Source: Streptomyces lincolnensis (GTDB lineage: Bacteria; Actinomycetota; Actinomycetes; Streptomycetales; Streptomycetaceae). Taken from it: 64,000 nucleotides of DNA. This document shows, in pieces, positions 16,085-22,714 of the stretch. The DNA lies in NCBI RefSeq assembly GCF_021173675.1, contig NZ_JAIHON010000005.1, forward strand, positions 682,001 to 746,000. Reading direction: 5' to 3'. Position numbers and translations under genes: made by a program. The notes under the pieces were generated by a model. It saw only the letters and a program-made list of their open reading frames with translations. It was not told where the DNA came from and ran no database searches. Within the stretch, counting starts at the first letter, position 1, and every line of letters begins with the position of its first letter.

Positions 16085-16843
16085 TCAGCGCACCACCATC
16101 CCGCCCGTGACGTTGACGAAGGTGCCGGTGATGCCGGCCGCGTGGTCGGAGGCGAGGAAGACGGCCGTGGCGACGACCTCGGCGAGGGTGGGGCTGCGCC
16201 GGATCATGCGCATCCCGGCGAGGTGGTCGAGGATGCCCTGGACGGCGGCCTCGCTGATGGCGGGGTCGACCGCGGCGAGCTTCTCGTGGGTCAGCGTCTC
16301 GGGCACCCCGGCCGCCCACAGGCCCACCGCCCGCACCCCGCGCGGTCCGAGCTCCGCCGCGAGATTGCGGACGAGCGTGTCGACGGCCGCGTCCGCCGGT
16401 CCCGTCCCGCCCATCATCGGACTGCCGTGCGCGGAGGCGCTGTTGAGGGTGAGGAGGACACCGGAGCCGCGCTCGGCCATGCGGCGGCCGGCGGCCCGGG
16501 CGGTGATGAAGTTGGCCCGGGCACCGTTGATCACCGGCCGCAGGAAGTCGTCCACGGCCAGGTCGGTGAGCGGGGTGCCCTGCACGTCCCCGCGGCTGAC
16601 GAGGTTGAAGGAGATGTCGACGTCGCCGACGGAGGCGAGGTGGTCCTCCACGGCCGCCTCGTCCAGCGCGTCCACCACGGCCACCTCGGCGCCCTCGAGG
16701 CCGGCGGCCGCCGCCTCCAGCGTCGTACGGGTGCGGCCCACGAGGTGCACCCGCGCACCCTCCTCGGCGAAGGCACGGGCGACCGCGCCGCCGATCGATC
16801 CGCCGGCGCCGTAGATGACCGCGGTCCTGTCGGTGAACAGCAT
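16085..16843 (-). CDS. SDR-fold protein lacking the canonical catalytic Tyr/Lys
   Basis: A 252-residue short-chain dehydrogenase/reductase-like protein. The nucleotide motif GAGGSIGGAVA is at residues 11-21, the NAD(P) adenine-pocket Asp is in VVDALDEA, and the Ser of the active site lies in LNSASAHGSP. The expected YxxxK is replaced by GGTGPADAAVDTL, so the proton-relay Tyr and Lys are missing. The C-terminus GITGTFVNVTGGMVVR is typical of SDRs. It may bind nucleotide without normal oxidoreductase chemistry. The start is ATG with AGGAG six bases upstream. An 8-bp inverted repeat (16866-16899) sits just before it. Confidence 0.85.
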   Translation of the reverse strand: MLFTDRTAVIYGAGGSIGGAVARAFAEEGARVHLVGRTRTTLEAAAAGLEGAEVAVVDALDEAAVEDHLASVGDVDISFNLVSRGDVQGTPLTDLAVDDFLRPVINGARANFITARAAGRRMAERGSGVLLTLNSASAHGSPMMGGTGPADAAVDTLVRNLAAELGPRGVRAVGLWAAGVPETLTHEKLAAVDPAISEAAVQGILDHLAGMRMIRRSPTLAEVVATAVFLASDHAAGITGTFVNVTGGMVVR

Positions 16844-16865
16844 GGTGAACTCCTGGGAAGTGAGT

Positions 16866-16899
16866 CGTACGTCGAACGGGACATCCATGCAGACGTACG
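16866..16899. promoter_or_regulatory. Inverted repeat upstream of the SDR gene (possible operator)
   Basis: CGTACGTC (16866-16873) and GACGTACG (16892-16899) form a perfect 8-bp dyad with an 18-bp spacer, 23 bp before the SDR start. It may be an operator for an unlinked regulator. Confidence 0.45.
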
Positions 16900-16928
16900 G
16901 CCCCCCGGATGCTCATCACCCGGCCGTC

Positions 16929-18296
16929 TCACAGCCGCAGCGGCAGCCCGAACGCCGGGAACAGGTGCGGCTCGAAGGACGTGATCTCCGCGATGCGGTC
17001 CTCACCGGCGGCGAAGCGCAGCACGTCCAGTACCTGGGCGCGGTGGACGCTCGTACCGGGCCTGCGGATGTAGTGGCCGACCGCCAACTGGCCGTTGGCG
17101 CGGGCGGGCAGGCTCCGCCAGTGCCCGATAAACATCGGGGAGGCCGGATCGAGGCTGACCCGGACGAAGTCCACGAGCGCGTCCCGGCCGACGAACCAGA
17201 ACGGGTTCGGCGGCATGGTCAGGGTCACGTCCTCCGTCAGCAGCGCGGCCATCGCGTCGAAGTCGAGACGTCCGACGGCGGCCATGTACCGCTCCAGCAC
17301 GGCCCGTTGGCCCTCGGTGGGCTCGCCCGCCCGCCAGTCGGCACGCTCCCGGGGCAGGTGCTCGCGCAGCACGGGCCGGGCTCGTTGGAGGGCGCTGTTC
17401 ACCGAGGCCACGCTCGTCCCCAGGGCCTCGGCCGTCTCGGCGGCGGTCAGCCCGAGCACGTCCCGCAGGATCAGCACGGCACGCCGGCGGGGCGGGAGGT
17501 GCTGGATCGCGGCGAGGAAGACCAGCTCCAGCGTCTCCCGGGACAGGGCCGCGGTCTCCGGCTGCTCCGGCGCCTCCACGACGGGCAGCTCGTCGTCGGG
17601 ATAGGGCTGCAACCAGGTGATGCGGGCGGGTGGTTCGCCCTCGCCGTGGTTCATCCCGGGGATCGGCTCGTACCGCCGCGGCCTGCGCGCGGTCCTGCGC
17701 TGGAAGTCCAGGCAGGCGTTGGTGGCGATCCGGTACAGCCAGGTCCGCGCACTCGCCCGCCCCTGGAACCCGTCCCGCGCCCGCCAGGCCCGCAGGAACG
17801 TCTCCTGCACCAGGTCCTCGGCCTCGTCGTAGGAGCCGGTCATGCGGTAGCAGTGCACCTGGATCTCACGGCGGTGCCGTTCGGTGAGGGCGGCGAAGTC
17901 GGTCTCGGTGAGTTCCGTAACACCGGCAGGGGCTTCCGTGACGCCATCCGGCACTTCCGTCACGGCAGCCTGGGCTTCCGTAACGGAGGTGGGTGTTACG
18001 GAATCCTCCGCCGTGTCCCGTGCCGTCCGGGCGACCCGTCTGAGCCGGGCGACGGAGGCCGACAGCTCGGTGACCGTGTCGTAGAGGACGGCCGGCGGCT
18101 GCGGCACCAACCGCCCGGCCCGCCGCCCGATGTCCTCGATCAGCTCCCGCACTCCCCCGCCCGCGACCGGCTCCCGCCGCTCCCGGTACGCCTTCTGCCG
18201 GCAGGCGGCCGAGCAGTACACGGAGCTGCGTCCGGTACGGCCGGCCCGCGCGGGGAGCGGTCGTCCGCACACCGGACAGCTGTCTGGGCCACCCAT
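16929..18296 (-). CDS. ECF sigma factor with N-terminal Cys4 domain and C-terminal SnoaL-like domain
   Basis: A 455-residue protein of three parts. Residues 1-40 carry Cys7-x2-Cys10 and Cys28-x3-Cys32 (CPVCGRPL, VYCSAACRQKAYRERR), a small zinc-ribbon-like motif usually seen as a separate protein. Residues about 95-130 are a linker with repeated Val-Thr-Glu. Residues about 130-325 hold sigma regions 2 and 4 (HCYRMTGSYDEAEDLVQETFLRAWR; LTAAETAEALGTSVASVNSALQRAR). The last 120 residues are a SnoaL/NTF2-like domain, as in the SigJ/RpoE TIGR02960 group, where it controls activity. GGAGG before the ATG supports the long form. No anti-sigma gene is adjacent. Confidence 0.85.
   Translation of the reverse strand: MGGPDSCPVCGRPLPARAGRTGRSSVYCSAACRQKAYRERREPVAGGGVRELIEDIGRRAGRLVPQPPAVLYDTVTELSASVARLRRVARTARDTAEDSVTPTSVTEAQAAVTEVPDGVTEAPAGVTELTETDFAALTERHRREIQVHCYRMTGSYDEAEDLVQETFLRAWRARDGFQGRASARTWLYRIATNACLDFQRRTARRPRRYEPIPGMNHGEGEPPARITWLQPYPDDELPVVEAPEQPETAALSRETLELVFLAAIQHLPPRRRAVLILRDVLGLTAAETAEALGTSVASVNSALQRARPVLREHLPRERADWRAGEPTEGQRAVLERYMAAVGRLDFDAMAALLTEDVTLTMPPNPFWFVGRDALVDFVRVSLDPASPMFIGHWRSLPARANGQLAVGHYIRRPGTSVHRAQVLDVLRFAAGEDRIAEITSFEPHLFPAFGLPLRL
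17976..18003. repeat. Inverted repeat inside the sigma-factor linker
   Basis: TTCCGTAAC and GTTACGGAA form a perfect 9-bp dyad with a 10-bp spacer. The same GTNACGGAA word recurs nearby and encodes the repeated Val-Thr-Glu of the protein linker, so the dyad arises from a coding repeat read on both strands. Confidence 0.6.
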
Positions 18297-18336
18297 GAGC
18301 GCCTCCGGGAGTTGCGTAACACGGGACGGTGTGACG

Positions 18337-19272
18337 CTACCGCCGCAGCGCCCCGTCCATCCGGTCCGTCGCGTCTTTCCGAGCCGCCCTTCCGGCGACG
18401 GTGAACGACCGGCCCGGCACCGCCCGCTGTCCGAGCTGTCCCGCCACCGTCGCCGCGAACGCCAGGGCCATGCCCGCCACCTGGACCGGTGTCAGTGCCT
18501 GGCCGAGGGCCGCCCAGCCGACCACCGCGGCGGTCAGGGGCGAGAGCGGGCCGAGGAAGGTGACCTGGGTGGCGGTGAGGCGGCCGATGCCGCGGAACCA
18601 GAGCCAGTAGGCGATCGCCGTGTTGGCGAACGCGAGGTAGAGGTAGCCGCCGATCGCCCGGGTGTCCAGCGCGGGCGGCGCGCCCTCGACCAGGAGCGCG
18701 AGGGGGGCGATGAGCAGGCCGCCCGCGGTCAGTTGCCAGGCGGTGAGGGCCAGCGGGCCCACGCCCTCCGGACGTCCCCAGCGCTTGGTCAGCACGGTGC
18801 CGGCGGACATCGAGGCGGTGGAGGCGAGGGCCGCCAGCACGCCGACGGGGTCGAGCGCCCCGGCCGCCTTCAGGACCACCAGGCTCACCCCGAACGCGGC
18901 CACGAGCCCGGTCAGCACGCTCCGCGTGGTCGGCCGCTGCCCCAGCAGCAGTGCCGAGAGGCCCACGACGAACAGCGGCCCGACCGACCCGACGACCGCC
19001 GCCATCCCGCCCGGCATCCGGTACGCCGACAGGAACAGCAGCGGGAAGAAGGCGCCGATGTTGAGCGCGCCGAGCACCGCCGCCTTGCCCCACCACACGC
19101 CCTTCGGGAGCCGCCGGGCCAGGGCCAGCAGGACCAGCCCGGCGGGCAGGGCACGCATGAGCCCGGTGAACAGGGGGCGGTCGGCCGGGAGGAACTCGGT
19201 GGTGACGGCGTAGGTGGTGCCCCAGGAGACGGGGGCGAGGGCGGTGAGCAGGATGATCGCGGGCCGTTTCAT
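18337..19272 (-). CDS. EamA/DMT-family exporter
   Basis: A 311-residue inner-membrane protein with about ten hydrophobic helices arranged as two EamA halves (GTTYAVTTEFLP in the first, FANTAIAYWLWFRGIGRLTAT in the second). Family members export amino acids, metabolites or drugs by proton exchange. It is divergent from a MarR regulator, and a 52-bp dyad lies between them, so it is the probable target of that repressor and may export the compound the regulator senses. The start is the ATG at MKRPAI with GGAGGGG upstream. The C-terminal 45 residues are basic and probably cytoplasmic. Confidence 0.9.
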   Translation of the reverse strand: MKRPAIILLTALAPVSWGTTYAVTTEFLPADRPLFTGLMRALPAGLVLLALARRLPKGVWWGKAAVLGALNIGAFFPLLFLSAYRMPGGMAAVVGSVGPLFVVGLSALLLGQRPTTRSVLTGLVAAFGVSLVVLKAAGALDPVGVLAALASTASMSAGTVLTKRWGRPEGVGPLALTAWQLTAGGLLIAPLALLVEGAPPALDTRAIGGYLYLAFANTAIAYWLWFRGIGRLTATQVTFLGPLSPLTAAVVGWAALGQALTPVQVAGMALAFAATVAGQLGQRAVPGRSFTVAGRAARKDATDRMDGALRR

Positions 19273-19291
19273 GACCGGCACCCCTCCGTGA

Positions 19292-19343
19292 AGTAGCTTG
19301 GCGATGATTAGCTTAGCGCTAAGCAACTTGCAGTCAAGCTACT
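19292..19343. promoter_or_regulatory. Nested 52-bp dyad, probable MarR operator
   Basis: A perfect 14-bp palindrome GCTTAGCGCTAAGC (19311-19324) is centred exactly inside outer arms AGTAGCTTG (19292-19300) and CAAGCTACT (19335-19343). Both share the dyad axis at 19317.5. It lies between the divergent exporter and MarR genes, the classic position for an autorepressing MarR site; the palindrome length suits a MarR dimer. Confidence 0.75.
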
Positions 19344-19392
19344 CTCTCGTCACTTTCTTGCAGGCGTCCGGAACGGGGCGGATACTCGTCCC

Positions 19393-19893
19393 ATGAGTGC
19401 GCAGCGCAAGGACGAGGTCGACGCGATCATCGAGCAGTGGGCGGCCGTGCGGCCGGACCTGGACACCGCCGCGATGGAGGTCTTCGGCCGGATCTACCGG
19501 CTCTCCCGCGCGATGAGCGACCGCACCGAGAAGGCCTACGCGCCTCTCGGCCTCTCCCGCGGCGAGTTCGACGTGCTGGCCACCCTGCGCCGGTCCGGCG
19601 AGCCGTACACCCTCTCGCCCCGCCAGCTGTCGGCGACGCTGATGCTCACCACCGGCGGGATGACCGGCCGCCTCGACAAGCTGGAACGGGCCGAACTGCT
19701 GCGCCGCTCCCCCGACCCGCACGACCGCAGGGGCCTGCAGGTGACCCTGACCGAGAAGGGACTGGAGCTGGTCGACCGCGCGGTCGGCGCGGGCCTCGCC
19801 GCCCAGACGGAGGCCCTGTCCGCCCTGAACGCCGAACAGGCCGGCCACCTGGCCGACCTGCTACGGGAGTTGCTGTCCTCGACGGAGAGGTGA
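19393..19893 (+). CDS. MarR-family transcriptional regulator
   Basis: A 166-residue winged-helix regulator. The DNA-binding core runs from about residue 55 to 120 (LSRGEFDVLATLRRSGEPYTLSP, LSATLMLTTGGMTGRLDKLE, then the wing RRSPDPHDRRGLQVTLT). MarR proteins bind palindromes as dimers and release them on binding small phenolic or drug-like ligands. It is divergent from the EamA exporter, with the 52-bp dyad between them, so autoregulation and control of the exporter are likely. It converges on the FAD monooxygenase with a 22-bp gap. Confidence 0.92.
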   Translation: MSAQRKDEVDAIIEQWAAVRPDLDTAAMEVFGRIYRLSRAMSDRTEKAYAPLGLSRGEFDVLATLRRSGEPYTLSPRQLSATLMLTTGGMTGRLDKLERAELLRRSPDPHDRRGLQVTLTEKGLELVDRAVGAGLAAQTEALSALNAEQAGHLADLLRELLSSTER

Positions 19894-19920
19894 CACCCGC
19901 CCCGCGGCCGTGCGGTCACC
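19889..19920. terminator. Short inverted repeat across the MarR/monooxygenase 3' ends
   Basis: GGTGAC (19889-19894) and GTCACC (19915-19920) pair across the 22-bp gap and contain both stop codons. The stem is short, so its use as a terminator is uncertain. Confidence 0.35.
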
Positions 19921-21367
19921 CGACGTGCGCGGCGAGGGCCGCCTCGACGGCGGCCGGGTCGGCGGTGTCGGCCGCCCAGGCCACGTATCCGTCGGGGCGC
20001 ACCAGGACCGTCGTTCGGCGCTCGCTCGCCCAGCGCTCCACGGCGAGGCGGTTCTCGCCGGCCCCCTGCGCGTCGTAGGACTCCGGCGTGATCAGGACGA
20101 ACCGGCCGCCGCGCAGGGCCTCGTAGAGGCGGCCGCCGCCGGCGAGGGTGACGTCCGGGACACGGGTGCCGGTCAGGCGGTGGGAGCCGCGCGGGGCCGG
20201 GTAGCGGTAGCCGATGCCGGAGATCTGGGCGAGCGCCTTGCGCTGGGCGGGGCCGACCAGGTTGACGAAGGCGGTGACCAGCGCGCGTGCGGCACGCGGC
20301 ACGGGACGCTGCGCCCGCGCCAGCCTGACCAGGCCCCCGCTGCTGCGCAGCACCGCCTTGCCGACCGGGTGGCGCTCGGCCTCGTAGCTGTCCAGGAGGC
20401 CTTCGGGCGCCCGGCCCCGGACGGCCGCGGCGAGCTTCCAGCCGAGGTTGGCCGCGTCCTGGAGCCCGGTGTTCATGCCCTGTCCGCCCGCCGGGGAGTG
20501 GATGTGCGCGGCGTCGCCGGCGAGGAAGACCCGGCCGACCCGGTACCGCGGCGCCTGGCGCTCGTCGCTGTGGAAGCGGGACAGCCAGCGGGCGTCATGC
20601 ATGCCGTAGTCGGTGCCGAGGGCCCGGCGGGTGACCTCCTTGACCTCCTCCAGGTCGAGCGGCACGTCGTCGGCCACCTCGTGACGCCGGTTCCAGCCCA
20701 TGACCCGGTACCAGCCGTCACCGAAGGAGGCGATCATCGCGAAGGCGTCGCCCGCGCCGTTGACCGTGAGCACACCCTCGGGCTCCCGCTCCAGCCGGAC
20801 GTCCGCCAGGAACAGGGACTTGATGACGGAGACTCCCGGGAACGGCAGGCCGATCGCCCGGCGTACGGCGCTCTGGTGGCCGTCCGCGCCGACGACGTAG
20901 GCCGCGCGCCGGGTGGTGACCGTGCCGTCCGCGCCCCGTACGTCCAGGTCGACGCCGTCGTCGTCCTGGCGCAGCCCGACGACCTCGCTCTCGTGGGCGA
21001 ACTCGACGCCCGCCTCGCGCGCCCGCCGCTCCAGCAGCCGTTCGACCTCGTACTGCGGGGTGATGAGCAGGAAGGGGAAGCGGGACGGCAGCGTGCCGAG
21101 GTCGAGGGAGAGGCGCCGGAAGAGCCGCAGCCCGGTGATGGTGTCGCCGGTGGCCAGCAGCGGGTCGGCGAGGCCGCGGGCGTCCAGCTGCTCCAGGGTG
21201 CGGGCGTGGACACCGAAGGCGCGGGAGAGGTTGCTGATCTTGTGGGGGCGCTTCTCCACGACGGTGACGGGGACGCCGGCGGTGGCGAGGTCACCGGCCA
21301 GCAGCAGGCCGGTGGGGCCGGAGCCGACGACGATCACGGGGGCGAGGTCGGTGCGGGTGCCGTTCAT
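19916..21367 (-). CDS. FAD-dependent aromatic monooxygenase (PHBH/PheA-TfdB type)
   Basis: A 483-residue class A flavin monooxygenase. The FAD-binding GSGPTGLLLAG is at about residues 15-25, the second dinucleotide motif is in YVVGADGHQSAVRR, and RVFLAGDAAHIHSPAGGQGMNTG is the conserved GD FAD segment. A thioredoxin-like C-terminal domain is present (TTVLVRPDGYVAWAA). Such enzymes hydroxylate phenols or polyketides using NAD(P)H and O2. The start ATG has AGGAGG. It is divergent from a TetR regulator across a region packed with 14-bp repeats, so it probably detoxifies or modifies the compound that TetR senses. Confidence 0.92.
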   Translation of the reverse strand: MNGTRTDLAPVIVVGSGPTGLLLAGDLATAGVPVTVVEKRPHKISNLSRAFGVHARTLEQLDARGLADPLLATGDTITGLRLFRRLSLDLGTLPSRFPFLLITPQYEVERLLERRAREAGVEFAHESEVVGLRQDDDGVDLDVRGADGTVTTRRAAYVVGADGHQSAVRRAIGLPFPGVSVIKSLFLADVRLEREPEGVLTVNGAGDAFAMIASFGDGWYRVMGWNRRHEVADDVPLDLEEVKEVTRRALGTDYGMHDARWLSRFHSDERQAPRYRVGRVFLAGDAAHIHSPAGGQGMNTGLQDAANLGWKLAAAVRGRAPEGLLDSYEAERHPVGKAVLRSSGGLVRLARAQRPVPRAARALVTAFVNLVGPAQRKALAQISGIGYRYPAPRGSHRLTGTRVPDVTLAGGGRLYEALRGGRFVLITPESYDAQGAGENRLAVERWASERRTTVLVRPDGYVAWAADTADPAAVEAALAAHVG

Positions 21368-21382
21368 GGGGGCCTCCTGGTA

Positions 21383-21531
21383 CCAACGGGTGTTTGCCAA
21401 CGGATGTTTGCCAACGCTTGTTGACGAACTTAGGGCTATCGAGAGCCAGAGTCAACAGCTGTTGGCAAACACTTGTTGGCAAACACTTGTTGGCACACGT
21501 GCGTTGGCCTACGCTTGTTGGCATGAACGGC
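21383..21531. promoter_or_regulatory. Two opposed arrays of 14-bp repeats, probable TetR operators
   Basis: Left array: three in-phase 14-bp units at 21383, 21397 and 21411 (CCAACGGGTGTTTG, CCAACGGATGTTTG, CCAACGCTTGTTGA). Right array, in the inverse sense: units at 21462, 21476, 21490, 21504 and a start at 21518 (TTGGCAAACACTTG twice, then diverged copies). The last unit runs over the TetR start codon. The word TTGGCAAACA, its complement and near copies fill the whole divergent promoter. Confidence 0.8.
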
Positions 21532-22125
21532 CCTGACAGCAGCAGCCCCTCACCCGCATCCGGTTCCGGCACCCGGCGCCGGTCCGACGACACCCGTGAC
21601 GCGATCCTGGCCGCGGCCCGCGAGCGGTTCGCCGCCGAAGGGTACGAGCGGGCCACCATCCGCGCGATCGCCAAGGACGCGGCCATCGACCCGTCGATGG
21701 TGATGCGCTACTACGGCAACAAGGAGGGCCTGTTCGCGGCCGCCGTGGCCGTGGATCTGGCCATGCCGGACCTGGGTCCGCTGCCCCGGCAGGACGTGGG
21801 CCGGGTGCTGGTGACGCACTTCCTCGGCATGTGGGAGGAGAACGAGGTGCTGACCGCCCTGCTGCGGGTCGGTGCGACCAACCAGGCGGGGGCGGAGCGG
21901 ATGCAGGGCATCTTCCGCGACCAGGTGATGCCGATCGCCCGGCAGGTGTGCCCGGATCCCGAGCAGGTGCCGGCGCGGGCCGCGCTCACGGCGACCCAGT
22001 TGCTCGGGCTCGCGCTGACCCGGTACGTGCTGCGGTTCCCGCCGGTCGTGGCACTGGCCCGGGAGGAGGTCGTGGCGTGGCTGGCGCCGACGGTGCAGCG
22101 GTATCTGACCGCGCCGAGTCCCTGA
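21523..22125 (+). CDS. TetR-family transcriptional regulator
   Basis: A 200-residue TetR repressor. The N-terminal helix-turn-helix is at about residues 23-70 (RDAILAAARERFAAEGYERATIRAIAKDAAIDPSMVMRYYGNKEGLF). The C-terminal domain resembles the TetR_C_17-type ligand and dimer domain. The start ATG lies directly after a repeat unit with no ribosome site, so the transcript may be leaderless. It is divergent from the FAD monooxygenase and probably represses both genes through the 14-bp repeats. It converges on a small membrane protein with a 65-bp hairpin between. Confidence 0.93.
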   Translation: MNGPDSSSPSPASGSGTRRRSDDTRDAILAAARERFAAEGYERATIRAIAKDAAIDPSMVMRYYGNKEGLFAAAVAVDLAMPDLGPLPRQDVGRVLVTHFLGMWEENEVLTALLRVGATNQAGAERMQGIFRDQVMPIARQVCPDPEQVPARAALTATQLLGLALTRYVLRFPPVVALAREEVVAWLAPTVQRYLTAPSP

Positions 22126-22189
22126 GCGGCGTCGCCGCCCCCCCCTTGAGCGGCCCCGGAGGGCCTGCCGGACACGGACGCGGACGCGT

Positions 22190-22254
22190 CGAGGGCGCCG
22201 GCCTCGCGGCACGTACGGCTGGCGCGGGTACGTGCGGCGGGGCCGGCGCCCTCG
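22190..22254. terminator. Large bidirectional hairpin terminator
   Basis: Outer stem CGAGGGCGCCGGCC (22190-22203) pairs perfectly with 22241-22254. An inner perfect stem GCACGTAC/GTACGTGC (22209-22216, 22228-22235) lies inside. It sits between the convergent TetR and membrane-protein genes. Confidence 0.85.
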
Positions 22255-22287
22255 GTGAAGAGTGCGTGCCGGGCGGTCGGCGGGCCG

Positions 22288-22587
22288 TCAGGCCTTGGAG
22301 CCGACCTCGGTCTTGGTCTTGGCCTTGGTCTTCGCCTTGGTACCGGGGACGTTGACCCGGTGGGAGGGGTGCGACTTGTCCAGGACCAGCACCAGACCGG
22401 CGATGACCGCGAACAGGGCGATCGGGGCGACGACGAAGAGGCCCAGCGTCTCGATCACGCTCAGGCCCTTGCCGGGGTCGTCGCCGTCGTCGCGGGTGAG
22501 CGCGAGCGCGGGGGACGACATGAGCAGCATCATCAGCGTCGTACCGGCTGCCAGGGTGCCGGCGCGCAGGGCGTTCTTCTTGTCCAC
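22288..22587 (-). CDS. Small membrane protein of unknown function
   Basis: A 99-residue protein. Residues about 8-30 are hydrophobic and end in SSPALALTRDD, either a cleavable signal or a first membrane helix. A second helix spans about 45-68 (IETLGLFVVAPIALFAVIAGLVLV). The C-terminus is Lys/Thr-rich (GTKAKTKAKTKTEVGSKA) and probably cytoplasmic. The start is a GTG without a clear ribosome site. It was not recognised as a named family. Its neighbour on the same strand is malQ, 127 nt upstream. Confidence 0.65.
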   Translation of the reverse strand: MDKKNALRAGTLAAGTTLMMLLMSSPALALTRDDGDDPGKGLSVIETLGLFVVAPIALFAVIAGLVLVLDKSHPSHRVNVPGTKAKTKAKTKTEVGSKA

Positions 22588-22714
22588 GGTGCCAAAAGTA
22601 TCGAATGCCGGGAGGGGGTGCGCGCCCGGGGTGCCGTATGAGGTGCCCTCGGCCCGGCGGAGGGGGTGGGGGGAGCGACCCCAGCGGCACGACCGCCCGC
22701 GGTTCTGCCGACCG

